A stretch of DNA of 64,000 nucleotides from Owenia fusiformis (GCA_903813345.2 CAIIXF020000001.1:436001-500000); one strand, 5' to 3'. Positions 32,348 through 45,729 are shown, counted from the first letter of the stretch. Numbers and translations: made by a program. Notes: a model not told the origin generated them from the sequence alone.

Positions 32348-33960
32348 GTTTGTTTATTGAAACTAATATAATTGTAACTCTCCAGAGCGATCGTATTGTT
32401 CTTCAATTTTCGTGTCCTTATATTTTAATATTGATTGATCTAGGAATGAATTAACCGTCGTATTCTAAACCTTCATTATCAGAGTTGAAGCGATTGCCAT
32501 GACATTAAAACCATAAATATATAGCTTCGGTAGTTTGTGATTAATTAAATTCGATTCTTAAATTATTGTTTCGTCATGTTTATAGCTATTTTTACTTGTA
32601 TTTAGTCAGTAAAGCATGGGGTCATTTGGCAAACATAATCGCTGCTGATAAACGCATTGAAACCCTTTATCCGCAACATGATAAACACGAGGATCGATAT
32701 TTGAATTGTGAAACGTCTGACACGCAATTTGTATGCTTTTACAAAAATCAGACGGCTCACACATCGACTGGAACACAAACTAATAAAGATTATGACAAAA
32801 GTCAACAGGGAGTGGGAGAAACAATAGCACTAGCGATTGGTGTGATTAAAATTACGATCAAAAACTCCTGACACAAACTTAATTCAAGCAGTGTTAATTT
32901 TCTGTTGTACTATTTCTAAGGGATAACTACTTCATACTTTTAAGGGGCATAACTGGCGCTACCGGGTGTATTATTACGTCATTGACCTATAGAAATGGTC
33001 GGTCACCCAAGGATTCATTTGATACCCGGGGCTAAGTATGTGTACTAGACGAAACGAATCGAAACGACATCCGGGGCCTTGTATTGTCTACTATCCTTAC
33101 TCGGTTTGTTTATTTCGCGGTAAACCGGCCTAAGTACACAGTTATATCCCTCCGCTAAATGGAGGGGACAAAAACTGTGAATATAGTTCCTGAAAGTACT
33201 CTGTAGCAGCGCCATCTTGATTGAAAATGTGGTAGTGAAACATGTTTAATTGTTGATATGTTAGGTATGTCTATAAAAACAATCATTAAAATGAACATTT
33301 TTAAGAATATCGGAACATTTTGACATGTACACGTTGACCAGATCCATACGCCAATTTCTAAGAAATTTGAATAGAAGGTGGGAACAGCAGGTCAGAACTT
33401 TTGATATCTTCGGATAGAATACTCCAATTGCAGGCATATAATGCTCAGAATAACATGTGAGCATAACAGGGAACGGTAAACTTAGTTTTTTGGATTATTT
33501 TCTGCGGACGGATGACCTTGGTAATGGTGAATTGGTCAATGTATATAAATATGATGACGGTGTGGTACTCCAAGTATGTAAGACAGCAGAACTTTTGATT
33601 TTCTTAGGATATTTTTGTTGAAATCTTTTTGACATGAAGGTGAGATGTGTTGCTGTGTTACTCTGAAATTCCTTGAAAATCGATGGGCTGCGATTTGAGA
33701 AATTCTAATTAAAATTTTTGAACTTTGTCAATTTAACTAAATGCATCTCAACGGTACAAAAATGTAAGAAGAGTTCTACCTAATAGAAACTACATTTGTC
33801 AATGAATTTCGAAAAATATATTGAATTTAGTCCCATTTCGTATGTCTTTGTGTTTTTGCAAATTGACCCCTTAACTCCCGGAGACGACAATCTGAATTCT
33901 GCCGATACAGCAATTTTCATTTTTCACTGAAAATTGTAGTTTTGAGCCTATATGACTTCA
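32348..33960. other. Upstream region of the VWA gene
   Basis: Presumed promoter and 5' flank for the - strand gene starting at 32347. No TATA box at a convincing distance. The + strand 32566-32871 frame has no family resemblance. Confidence 0.4.
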
Positions 33961-35880
33961 TTACTTTTTTTTATAATTCACAGAATTTATTTTTACAAAT
34001 ACATATACAATACATAAACATTGTACACTTGTAGTGGCTTTGCTGAAGGCATTATCAGCCACTTGATTAATAAGGGTGAAGAAAAAATTAAAAATTAAAT
34101 ATGAACTCAAGAGTGAAGTGAGTGGTGGCAGAGAAACCTACACATTTGCACATTTATCTAAAAATCCGCATAAAGAAATACTTCTACTTTGTCCCTCTTG
34201 TGTTTAAAATAAGAATAACCAAAATTAAGAAAAGCCAAATTGTTTTCCAGCTCTTCTAAGAATGGAGCACGAAGTATACAGAAAAAATAACATGAATTGT
34301 TGTTTCATTCGCATGGCCACAAGAACATGCAGGTGAAGTAACGTTTGTAAAATTGTGGGAGTATAGATGTGACTTGAAAATTAAGTCACAACGAACCCTG
34401 TTAAGTATAATTTCTTGATTTCGAATAATTGAATTGGATTAACTCTTTCTTTGCCCTTGACTTAAATATACTTAAATTCTCAGCTTCTATAAGGGACTTT
34501 GAAAGGGAATCCCAATCCATCATTGATTGTAAAATACAGGATCTATGTGAAAATGAAGCAATTTTAGTTGGGATTTGAAAAGGAGCAATTCTTCGAACGT
34601 TAACTGTATAAAACAACGGAATCTTTGGAAAACATATGTTGGTACCAAATTATTCAGCGATCTAAACACAAGAATATTGCGGTGGTATTCCCGTTTTTCC
34701 CCTAATGATGTCCAATTTAAACAGTTCAAAACTTTAGTACACGATGTGCCATGAACGACTCCAGAGCATAAACAGTTGCCGTATAATAAAGCTGATCAAT
34801 CAATTTTAATTTTGATAAGTTTGCACACGAGTAGAGAATATCACAATAGTCAAAAATCGGAAGTACAAATGGCTTGAAAATTAATTCCAAGTGTTTACCT
34901 CCTAATTTCTTTTGGAGTGATCTGAGCAGGTTTAATTGCTTTTCGACTTTTTTGTATAGTTCATTAATATGTTGTTCGAATGATAAATGTTTGTCAAGTG
35001 TTAAGCCGAGATGTTTGTGGTAGTCAACACGAGATAGATTGTTATTTCCAATAGTTAGATCTGGTACTTGTAGAACTACTTTACGAGGGTTAGAGAATAA
35101 AATGTCCTTACTTTTTCCAGCTTTGAAATTCAATTTCCACGAGTTCTTGACCAGTTGAAAATTGAATTCAAATCATTTTGTAAAATATTATTTCTTTCAA
35201 GTAAATTATCTTGGTTAAATGTGTGGTGAAGAAAAGTGTCATTTGCCTATATGTAACATTTACTGTGTAAGTTTTCAGGAACATCATTAATATAGACTAG
35301 GAACAGTAAAGGACGAAGAATTGATCCTCGAGGGACGCCTGAGTTGATATAATTCATATTTGAAAGGTTTGATTCTTGTCCATCAAGCCCTACTTTGACA
35401 CGTCGAACTTTTAAAGAGATGCGATGGCCAATAATAGCAGGGCTAATAGTAATGAATGCGGCCGAAATATCTAAATAAATACCCCTAACAAACCACCGTT
35501 TCAATTTCATTAGTGATATAATCTATAATGCTTAGTATCTGAGATTGGGTACTATGGCCAGGAAGAAAACCGCTTTGTAGACTGTAAAATAGATCATTTC
35601 TGATGAGATGGTCAAATATTATTTTGAAGTTAATGCGTCCAGCTATTTTTGCCAAACAACAAAAAGAGTAATTGGGCGATAATTTTTTACATCAGTTTTA
35701 TCAGAAAGAGCTGGCGCTGCCATTTTTAACATTCTGTTACTGATTTGATCAAGACCCGTGGCTTTGTTTATATTAAGAGAAAGTAACAATTCAAAGACTT
35801 CATCTTCATGAGTGGATAACATTAACAATAGTAGAAATTCGGTCCAAAAACACAGTACCACCACTTGATTTGACATGATA
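33961..35880 (-). pseudogene. Decayed CR1/L2-type LINE, reverse strand
   Basis: Read on the - strand from 35880: pieces of reverse transcriptase in shifting frames. There is the fingers segment NKATGLDQISNRMLK, then VKNYRPITLF, a palm segment with GVPRGSILRPLLFLVYINDV (the GVPQGSxLGPLLF motif), and thumb sequence HLGLTLDKHLSFEQHI. The 5' part, with endonuclease, is absent. The YxDD catalytic motif falls in the lost stretch between 35250 and 35130. The 3' end at 33990-34100 is an AT-rich UTR with a small stem around GTGGCTTTGCTGAAGGC. There are many stops and frameshifts, so the copy is dead. Confidence 0.85.
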
Positions 35881-36825
35881 TGATCTGGGAGATTCTGCTG
35901 ATTTCACCACTTGAAACATAATATGGAGTTCTCCAATTTTCATTATCAGTTTTCACTCATACATCACATACATAGTAGTCTGGACAGAATTGATCAAGTG
36001 TCACGTTTAATGTCACTGTAATAACTTTTTAATTTTCAGTCAAAATCTGATTACATATTTCAGAACGCGAGTAGAAATAACAAAGTAGTAGAGTAGAGTA
36101 AAAAATATTTAAGGAACATCTCTTAATTTATTGATATTATAGGCGTTCATAGTATGAAAGAGGCAAATGCATAATTCACCATTTTGTCTCATATTCGTTC
36201 AAAAATGGCTGCTTGTTTTGTTAATTTGAATGTTCAGTTGAAAGTTAATATTTGGTAGAAATTCATGTAGAATCGCTGCTCTGGTAAAATTTCAAATTCA
36301 AATTTATTAGCTTTATTGTATTTCAATCCCCATCAGGGGTCATATACAAAGCATACAACTAACTACAAACTACTTAAGTACAAAAATGAAATATAAATGT
36401 GTAATGCCACTAGTATATGTGAATAAATACATACTAGTACCTGTATATATATGTGGCGTGTATCTGGTATGACGTAATGTGGAATGGCTGCATTTAAAAC
36501 CTTTTGTTTTGAATTGACCCATACCGGTACTTAAAAAAGTTCATACATTGTATGTGCAGTATATTGATAAGGTTAAAGGACTTAACGTTTTATGGCCATT
36601 CCATTGTTACCCAAAGTTGATTAAAGTGGCCTAAAGTGCTGCTCATTTATTCGTGAAGCCACTCACGCCACTGCACGCAAAATTCGTAATTCATGGCTGA
36701 AATAATCGGGAAGACAAAAATATGTGAGATTCTTTACAGAATGGTTTTTAATAACTATTTACAAAAATGTTCCCGACACACAAATCCATTTAGGCAAGGC
36801 TTGTTTAAAAGTCGAAAAGCCCCAA
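35881..36825. repeat. LINE 3' tail and AT-rich spacer
   Basis: 36295-36440 on the - strand reads like a LINE 3' end (CCCCTGATGGGGATTGAAAT, then ACAATAAAG). The remainder shows nothing definable. Confidence 0.45.
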
Positions 36826-38210
36826 TTAGTCCATGGTATGAAATCTCTAGGACGTCTAATAAAGGAGTTGGTAGCACACTATAGCGCAGCGATATTTGAC
36901 CTTACATCAACATACCTACATATGTCCCCTAATAATTTTTATTATAACCGTTCAATATACTTCCGGGTTTTAGGCTGAATTAAGCCTGCCATTAACAGAG
37001 GTCAAAAAATCACCAAAAAATAAAATCCCAATTTTTCACAATTCGGAGTACACACTGCAACAGAAAATAATACAAAATGATTTTAAATATATGATTTAGG
37101 TTTCTAAGCTAAGTTTAAGGTTATTTTTGTTATCAATACCCAAAAATATGTAATCAGTGTATCAACGTTTTGTATTGTTTCTCAGGTATTAATAAGATAT
37201 ATATGCTAGAAATGAATCACTTTTATATTGGAATGACAAATGTTTAAATTATGCTAGTTTTTCACAAAAAGGTGTCTCAATACGTTTTGAGATATGGACT
37301 TTCAGTGGTGAAAATTATTAATAAAGGCAGGCCTATTGCTCTTCCTTGACTAATTGGGACTACAGCTAAAATTCTATTTCCCGTAGTTACATATAGCTCT
37401 GTTGCTTATAAAACAGCCATCAATACTTGATTGAATTCATGAATAATTGAGAAAAATCGTTATCATTATCTTACTAAAATTTGATTGTATCCAGCGGTAA
37501 GGTCAAAGAACAAACAGCCATTAGAAAACTTGATGATAGCCACAAGTAACGTCGAGGAAGAATTTCAAGACGTTCGATTGCATATGACTCTAATTGATTA
37601 TTAGACATGCCCTTGGAATATATGAACATTCCAATACCTCTGTAACATTTAATTAGATATAAATCTTACATATTTGTTATTGTATTATGTTTTGTAAAAC
37701 ATGAACAATAATTTGTTGTTAGACCCCTTGCGATTATATGGAGAAATTCTGGTAATAAAATGTTTTAAATGGTAAGAAAACTAATATGTTCCCAATCATA
37801 AATTACCTAGTAAATATTCCGCAAATTTTGTTGAATCGGCTTGGCTCATATTTTAAAAATCAAACAAAATCTGAAAAACACACTTGCATAATTACACTAA
37901 TTAAACACCGACATCTACGGTAAAATTAAATAGTATATTTTTAAATTATGATAATTTATTTTTGTTCGTATGCTTAGAATAGCGGTCTTTGTCTTATAAA
38001 ATGTAAAAAAGTTCGAATCAAAATATTTACGTTTTTTGACCCCTTGTTATGAAAGACATTTTTCGACCCGAAAGCCGGAAGTTTTTTCAGCAAATCGAAT
38101 TTTAAAAGAATCAAGACATGTACACCTTTATAAATAATGCTTCAAATGTTGCTGCGCTATAGTGTGCTACGGATCCTTCATATGAGGTCGGAAGTCATAC
38201 CATGGACTAA
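36826..38210. mobile_element. 1.4-kb inverted-repeat element
   Basis: TTAGTCCATGGTATGA and, 30 bases further in, GTAGCACACTATAGCGCAGC occur at the left (36826-36910) and inverted at the right (38145-38210). The interior is AT-rich without a coding frame. No second copy in the window; superfamily unknown. Confidence 0.75.
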
Positions 38211-38727
38211 ATAAGACAATACAAACACAGATAAAACCCGGAAGACTGCAGATCATGTAATGATTTACGTTCATGTAAACAAGTAAAGTGCATATGATCC
38301 CTATATAAAACTCTGGCCTACGTGACATGTAATAGCATGTTCAAGCTGAAATATAGAAAATTTTGAACATAGCATTTGCTTCCGTGTTCTCTATGCCCAT
38401 CTACCTGCTTAATAAGGTAATGTATCTTCAAATAAAACCTTAGTCAAGAAGATTAGAGTCTCTGGAACACTTTTGTAAATAGTTTCCAAAAGCAGGCTTA
38501 GGCTTTGTTACGCTTAACAAACTTCCTAACGCTCTTTCACGCCGTGCGACAAACATCATGTCTTCTTCAGATAGGTCATGCTCTGGTGACCTGGTCCATC
38601 TGTAATTTCTGGATCTTGTTGTTCTGCCATCGTGTTCTCGAGTCAAAGATGCAATGGTTTTATGGATCTGCTGCATCTTTATATAGTCATTGGAAAAACA
38701 TGGTAGACGTGTTTTCTACAATTTCCA
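38211..38727. other. Leader of the downstream LINE
   Basis: Probable 5' UTR of the LINE whose ORF1 starts at 38728. A 78-codon frame on the opposite strand (38676-38440) has a plausible composition but no family. Its GNYLQKCSR segment is echoed at 36752 on the + strand. Confidence 0.35.
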
Positions 38728-40343
38728 ATGGATAATTTAGGCGATATTGACGTTGATTCGGACGCTCTCGAACGGATTCTAGCTAAATGGGAGGACCAAA
38801 GCAAGGAATCCATCATTTCTGAGTTGTGCGAAGACTTTAGAGAAGCGGAGTTGGACGTTATACGACAAAGATTCTTTGATGTAAGTGTTACCGTTCTTAC
38901 TGAAAAATGTGATTCACAATTTGGACCTATTGCACAAAGGAATAAGGATCAAATTCCATGTAGTCTGAAACTAATCCGTCGTAAGGATAAGGATACTAAA
39001 CTCCGAAATATATGCGGGGATATTTACGATCTTCATGTTTATGTCTATGGAATAAGAGACGGTTATCCGAAATCTGTATTGGGCACAACGAGTTTCATAC
39101 CTGATCTCAAAGTGGCTTCAAATGTGCAAAATCAAGATGTGGTAACATCCGCAAATGCAATCATCGAATTGAAACGTCAATTACGAGAGATGTCAGCTAA
39201 GCAAAGCGAGTGCGAGAAAGACTTGGCTGATTTTAAGAAGAAACACGATAGTGAAATTTCGAAGCTAAAGAAAGACATTTCGTTGTTAGAGGACATTGTA
39301 CAGAGTTTATTATTTAGGGTCAACTGTACCATGGGCTTTCAACGAAAGCCCATGACTGTACCAAAGGGGAAATAGGTCAGGTCACGAAAAACAATTCGAT
39401 TAGCAATATAACGCAAACAACGCAATCAACAACTTTGATATCCAAGGAAAATACGCCGTCTAATAATAAACTGATTAATAACTCTGACTCTCGTGATTGA
39501 AACAACATGCAATCAAGCAAAATCAGCTGATCAATGTAAACAGTCCGATGATAAACAAAAATCAGCTGTAAAATCGAATGATATGCAAAAGGAATTCTAT
39601 CCAGCCTATCTTCAAGACAAGGATAAGGAATTCCCGCAACTGTCAACTAAGACAAACGTACCCACAATCACTCGCAGAATGTCGGAGCCTGTTAAGCCAC
39701 AGGAAAACACGGGTTAGAACGTGGTCGCCAGTAAGAAAAAGGCGCCGGTTAAGATGGTTCCTTTTAACCATGCGATGAATTCAGTGGTGGTAAACATGTG
39801 AAATCGTTAACTCCACGACTTAAAGGTGTCGCTTTCGAGAAATCAAAAACCCTATACTTAGAAAACATATGTCAAGAGGATTCGGAGTCAGACACCGACA
39901 CTATAAAAGTGGTTAAAGAATATGCAAATAGCAAGTTGATCAAAATCTCGCAGATATATGTAGTGCATAATAAAGTCACCAGCTACAGAGTTGGTTGTAA
40001 AATCACCGTTCCGATATCAATGGTGTCTAAAGCTATGGATGACGATACATGGCCCAGTCCATTTACATGCAGAGAATGGAAACCACGCCCTTATGTGGAC
40101 AGGCGACCTGCTCCACCACCTCGACTACGATATAAGCGTCAAACTGAAGACCGTCGCGAGCCACGCCCTCCTCAGTTAGACCACGATGAGGACAGTATGT
40201 ATGTTAACCGGACGCGTTCTAATCAGAGTTACCAAAGAGATGTGTATGAATATGACCATACAAGAGACCCACGCTTTGAATATAAGAATGAATCAAATGA
40301 AAATTACGACTGGTATGACAATCGTGGTTCTGTTTGGGATTAA
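38728..40343 (+). pseudogene. LINE ORF1 (broken)
   Basis: Nucleic-acid chaperone-type ORF1 of the LINE that continues at 40374. The first part (38728-39375) starts MDNLGDIDVDSDALERILAK and has a coiled coil at about residues 145-195 (ELKRQLREMSAKQSECEKDL onward). The frame is lost where a 24-bp hairpin plus 8-bp duplication is inserted at 39331-39362; the original frame is open again for about 45 codons beyond it. Further breaks occur near 39500 and 39715. The last part (39798-40343) holds a compact domain, YLENICQ...VGCKITVP...WPSPFTCREW, a pattern I associate with ORF1 proteins of invertebrate LINEs. It ends in a low-complexity Arg/Pro/Tyr/Asp tail. Confidence 0.75.
39331..39354. mobile_element. 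24-bp hairpin insertion with 8-bp duplication
   Basis: ATGGGCTTTC-AACG-AAAGCCCATG, flanked on both sides by ACTGTACC (39323-39330 and 39355-39362). It disrupts ORF1. Two relatives lie at 44174-44207 and 44636-44658. Confidence 0.8.
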
Positions 40344-40373
40344 TATCGAACTCATCATTCTGATAAAGTCAAA

Positions 40374-41555
40374 ATGTTCCATACCAAAGTGTACTGCTTT
40401 GCTTTTTTATTTCAGTGTGTAGTTATGACTGTGGTTAACGATTTAAAAGTTGCCTGTTGGAATCTTAGAGGCCTCAACACTTCAATTGAGCACCTTAGGT
40501 ATATCATGAACGAGCACGATATTGTGGCCGTATCAGAACACAAGCTCTACGAATGCAATCTCAATAAATTGTGTAATGTATCGTCTGATTTTGAGTGTAT
40601 TGGTAGAAGTAGTAGAATGCTTTGTAACTCTAATTGTGGTACTTTAACAGGGCATGGCGGTGTAGGTATCTTTTATAGAAAATCACTTGCTCACTATGTA
40701 ATACCCATGTCCAAAATGTACACTGACAGAATCGTATGTATCAAAATCAAAGCTGACACACCTTTGTACATATTCTCGGTTTACCTGCCTCAGCAGCAAT
40801 GCTCATTTGACACATACGATGATGTTCTAAACGAGTTATGCACCTTCATAACGCAGGTTGAGCAAAATGGTAAAATCATGATTGTTGGCGATATGAATGC
40901 TAATTTTGGTAGGTTGTTTGGCAATAACAGAAGTATGGGACATCATACTAACAATGGCCGTAAACTTTTTGAATTGTGTAAAGAAAAATCTCTTACTGCC
41001 GTCGATATTGTTAGTGGATCTGGCCCATGTTTCACGTTTGAAGATAATTTTGGTAACAGGTCCTACATAGACCACTGTATTCTCTCAATTGATGAGATTG
41101 ATAATGTGTTAATCTGTAAAGTTATACCAGAGCATGCATCTAATTCGAGTGATCATCTCCATTTAAGTATTTCCATTAATATTAAAGGTCTCAAACATAG
41201 TTCAGTTATCAATGCTGATTGTATCAAATATGCATGGAATAAAGTGTCACCGGATCAGATTAAGGCTGGCTATACACATACGCTCACCCAGACTATCAAT
41301 GAGATGATCCCTTATATAAGAATTAAACAATTAACTAATGATGAAATTGATTGTATGATCGATACACTTACTTCCAGTATGGTGAATATATCAGACTCGC
41401 ATATACCGAAAAGGAAATTCTCAAAACACATAAAACCGTTCTGGAACGATTCTCTGGGAAGACTTGTTAAGGAACGCAATGCTGCTTGGCGGGAGTGGAC
41501 ACGCACAGGCCGCCCTAGGGACTCATCTGACCCCATTCACTGCGTGAAAAATGGA
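40374..41555 (+). pseudogene. LINE ORF2, endonuclease part
   Basis: Apurinic-like endonuclease domain that nicks target DNA for target-primed reverse transcription. Motifs: VACWNLRGLN at the start, AVSEHKLYE (catalytic Glu), VGDMNANFG (Asp and Asn), and YIDHCILS, then SSDHLHLSI (final Asp-His pair). All expected catalytic positions are present. The usable start is ATG at 40425 or upstream. The coding sequence is cut at about 41555 by a 5.3-kb insertion and resumes at 46885. A one-base frame change appears just before the cut, so this ORF2 copy is already broken here. Confidence 0.92.
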
Positions 41556-41872
41556 ATTCCAAAACTTGACACGTCTAGATACGGCTCTTGACACGCCGCG
41601 TGTATAGGCGTTCCTAGTTTTGACACCTCTTGGCACGCGACGAATTCAACTCTTGACACGCCTTTACACCTCTTGGTACACACAGTGTATAGACGTGTAA
41701 AGACTGTAACAAAAGTCTTTGCACGCTTTGTGACTAATTATTGAAATCTCTTTGCACGCTCTTCGCACAACAGTACAATTTGCGATAACATACACTATGT
41801 AGAAACTTAATACATAACCAATGTACATTTATATCTTAGTTAAAATCCGCCATGACAGACCAACATATTCAA

Positions 41873-42061
41873 TAATGTAACTCATATATAGTGTTCTAAG
41901 CATGAATTGAAACCTCAAGGCATAGTTGTATAACCTCAAGGCAGCATTCTCAAACTACAAGGCAGCATTCTCAAACTACAAGGCAGCATTCTCAAACCAC
42001 AAGGCGGCACTTGCAAACTGTAATGTAACTCATATATAGTGTTCTAAGCATAAATTGAAAC
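41873..42061 (+). repeat. 21-bp array between two 40-bp direct repeats
   Basis: TAATGTAACTCATATATAGT with GTTCTAAGCAT flanks both sides. Between them are about four copies of CAAGGCAGCATTCTCAAACTA. 42080-42240 then holds degenerate TCCAGATTTTCTCCC-like repeats. Confidence 0.75.
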
Positions 42062-42249
42062 AGATTTATTGATTTAGTATTTCTAACTTCAATTTTTCTC
42101 CCAATTCATTTTTAGTTATCCCGAATTTCTCCCGATGTATTTGTAGAAATCCAGGTTTTCTCCCAATTATCCAAAATAAATCCAGATTTTCACACTGATT
42201 TTCTTTCAAATTATCCAGATTTCTCCTGACTTTAAAATAAAAATATCCC

Positions 42250-43264
42250 CATTTTAATAATTTTAAGTTGACAGGTATGCTTTTGTTAGGTTGTAATGAC
42301 CTATTATCCACAGCATTTCTAAAATTTTGTAATTCGACATATTATTTTACTTTTTTAAATTAAAAACAAATATGCCCTTTTTGGAATGTTCAGGATTCAC
42401 GATGGTCAGAACGAGATTGTATTTTTGATAATACAAATGTATTACCTGTAAGCAGGTTTCAACGGATTTTGATACACATTTTTGCCGTGTGTCCTATATT
42501 ATGATATTATGATTACAACCAGCAGTTTCCTAGATAAACATGACAACCGGGAGATAGTCTTCGGGCTGACATCTCGAAGCTGTTGTTTATGACTTCAATA
42601 CGGTACATCAATATTGATTTCCTCGCAAAGTATTCAAAAAACAATTCGTCTTTTGATAGGCTTTTTTCAGAAATTTTACACTTAGCTTACGTCATTTTAA
42701 TTCATTCAAACCTAAGACTCGTGGAAATTATGTATGATTCAAATGATTTGATATGGTGATCAGAAGTGTGCATTAAACAAAATAGAAGTTCAAACAATAC
42801 AAATCTGAAATTGATAGAGGGCATCGTCTGCCTCCCCAAGGCCAGTAACATATCTATGCAAATAAATAATAAATAAACAGTGTCCATCCACATGATAAAT
42901 GGATATGGGTCCAAAGCTTGAAAAACTATTTCTAGACTACTCCAAGGTATATCTTCTGTAATCAAGGTGGTTCAGCAGTTATAAAAACAAGGAAGTATTT
43001 GGATTATAAGGAATTAATATTTTGTTTTCATTTGATAATATTCATAATTGGTTCATGGGCATTCCATGCTTTGTTTAACAAATTTGAGACCTTTGTCTCT
43101 GATTGTCAAAAGTGAGACCCCCCAAATTGTTCTTTTAAAAATGAACCCCCTCACACCCCAGACCGCATATATAATGTACATTTTGTATATTTTACAGATA
43201 TCACATCCACCAGGATTCATTATAGCAAAATAATAGTTCACAAATGAATTCAGCTGTGGGGAAC
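42250..43264. other. Insertion interior, nothing recognised
   Basis: Short frames only. No transposase motif found on either strand. Confidence 0.35.
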
Positions 43265-43560
43265 AGCAAAAGTACGGCTTGAGTGGGAGGGGGGTATGCC
43301 CGGGGGGGTATGTATGTACCAGGCAAATATAAGGGCTTTAACATGGGATTTAGGGGTAGGTACCCTGTACAAGTAGGGTTTTGAAGGGAGGTTGAAGGGG
43401 TATGTTACCTTCAAAAGTAGGATTTTAACGAGGGTCAAGGGGGTAGGCCCCGGTGTAGACACCCTGTAAAATGGGTCTTTAACAGGGGTTGGGGATTGAT
43501 TGAAGATATCCTGGAAAAGCTTGGCTTTAACATGGCTTAGGATGTTAGTTAAAGTAGGGG
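43265..43560 (+). repeat. Degenerate G-rich tandem repeat
   Basis: About five diverged copies of a 50-60 base unit built on GGGTAGGTACCCTGTA and AGTAGGGTTTTAAC, G-rich on the + strand. Confidence 0.6.
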
Positions 43561-44173
43561 CTTAATGTGGTCTTAAAAAGCTCCAACGTTCCTCTTAGGG
43601 TGGTTAGTCACACTTTTTTCTCTAAAACTCAATTGTATTGTTGTAGCCAGAATGTTTCGGGTCAAGAGACCAACTGCGAAAGAAAGTTATCAAAAGGATT
43701 AATGCAAATGCCTTTTATATGAACAAAATGTCAACTACGGGGGAGTTTCCTGCCCCTGCGATCTTATTTGTCCATTTAGGATAAGATAAACCATGTAACC
43801 AGGTCCATGTATTCCATTCTGACAGAATTTCAAAATCAATTTCAAATTAAGTTTATTATGTTCGAAATCCCGAATGTCCCCGGGAGAATCTCTCTTCGAA
43901 ATTATAATGTCAGATAGATACAAAATAATATTGATATAACTAAAGATACTTACTTTGGCTCCCGTTTTAATTAGACGGATTGACGGAGTCAGAAAATCCG
44001 CCAAATTAAAATCCGTCAAATTTCAGTTTGGAATTTTTGTCAAATGCAATTCAGAAATTAAACTTCTGGGGCCCCCTTTCCTGTCAACTGAGCATGTCAT
44101 CAACATGTCATACATTATCCCAAAAGAAATACAGAAAATATCTTAGTAAATACCCGTTCTAATGACATAAACC

Positions 44174-44207
44174 ATGGGCTTTCAAGAGAATCTTTTGATA
44201 GCCCATG
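44174..44207. mobile_element. 34-bp hairpin insertion with 8-bp duplication
   Basis: ATGGGCTTTCAAGAGA at the left and GATAGCCCATG at the right, flanked by CATAAACC and TATAAACC (7 of 8 identical). Confidence 0.7.
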
Positions 44208-44635
44208 TATAAACCCCGGGGTATAAACATAGACAAAGATTAAACTTCAGTCCTGATTCCGCCAAATTAAATAGCCGCCAATATTTGAAATTGAGCAAAT
44301 TCGTCAAATTAAGTAGCGTGAAAATAAGTGTATCTAAAGTATCTGTAAGGGGAGGGGGTGGCTCAAGGCATAAAGATTACCGGGAGATACAAACCGGAGA
44401 AATAGATGAGATGATGAATATGTATTGTATGTTTTCCAGTTTTAATTATGTTGTTTGTTATTGGTCCTAATATGATTAGGGACCACCAATACATGTATGT
44501 GACAGTTTTGAAGTTCAGAAAACGGGAAAATTGGTTAAAGTAAATTGTATATGATAATCAGAGCCGGGATTCAGAGATACACAACTAAAATAACGAGGAA
44601 TTAAAAATAGCCTATAGACCATGTAGACTGCAATC

Positions 44636-44658
44636 ATGGACTCTCTTGAAAGCCCATG
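44636..44658. mobile_element. 23-bp hairpin insertion with 8-bp duplication
   Basis: ATGGACTCTCTTGAAAGCCC and ATG, flanked by CTGCAATC and CTGTAATC. Its reverse complement begins CATGGGCTTTCAAGAGAG, matching the 34-bp relative. Confidence 0.65.
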
Positions 44659-45197
44659 CTGTAATCAAGGTAATTTAGGGATGTCCCGTCTTTGAAGAAG
44701 CAAAAACGCAATCAAACAGTTAATTAGTTATTGTGTGATCTAGATTACAGATCAAAGAAATCAATTCCAAGATCATTATTACTATGTATTTAGTTCGTTT
44801 TATTTTTGAAAAGGGGTACAAGAAAACTATGTATTAATATATCAAGGGCAGGGTGCTCCTGAATCTGATAGTTAAAGCGTATGCTAGTATGAGGGGCGAC
44901 ATTTAAGTAGAGCATTGTTTTAAATCCTGCGAAAATGCACTCCCCCATTTTGCAAATATTGTGTGATGCCAATGAACCCTGAAATTTGTTTTTGTTTTCG
45001 CGAGCAATCAACAAATATGTTTATGAAAATCTTGCGAGTCCAGACATATGATTCTCATTCTGGCTCAGCTTAGTGTTGATTAGATTTTATCCCCACTCTT
45101 CCGACGTCTGTGTCTCCCTCATTTTTACCCTATATTCAGTTTCTTTTTAAACCAAATTTACAAATTAAGGTAGCGTATTCTGTAATTTCAACTATAT

Positions 45198-45483
45198 GTT
45201 AGCCCCCCCCCTCCCCTTCGCCGACAGTAATGTATTGTTTAAAATAATACTGCATCCACCGGCCAATTATTCTTTCACCATTTTGAGCAGTTTTCGTGTG
45301 ATTTTGAACAAATATCAAATGTGACCCCACCCCTGGAATAAGTTAGCCCCCCCCTCGCTGACAGAGATGTCTAGTTTAAAATAATACTGTATCCCCTGGC
45401 CAATAATTCTTTCACCATTTTGAGCAGTTTTCGTGTAATTTTTGAGCAAATATCAAATGTGACCTCACCCCTGGAATAATTCT
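45198..45483 (+). repeat. 145-bp tandem duplication
   Basis: Two adjacent copies starting GTTAGCCCCCCCCTC and ending CACCCCTGGAATAA, about 88% alike. Confidence 0.85.
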
Positions 45484-45729
45484 AAAGTCATCCCCTTAGC
45501 AAATGCTGGATTCGGCCCTGGTACTTGTCAATGCGAAATAATGGGTGTTGATTAGTGGAAATACCCATTTAAACAGACCCTCTTAATTTATAACAAGTTA
45601 ACAATATTATGAAGAAGCCAAGTTGCGATGTACTTTTCGTGACTCAAGTCGGATATAAAGTGAAACCATACTCTTTTTGATTTGATATCCCGTATTTAGC
45701 TAAAGCAAAACATGAAATATTAACCTGTG

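Noticed and set aside
38440-38676. - strand 78-codon frame with RSRNYRWTRSPEHD
   Set aside because: Composition is plausible, but it lies in the LINE leader on the wrong strand and has no neighbour exons or family; the echo of GNYLQKCSR at 36752 suggests repeat sequence.
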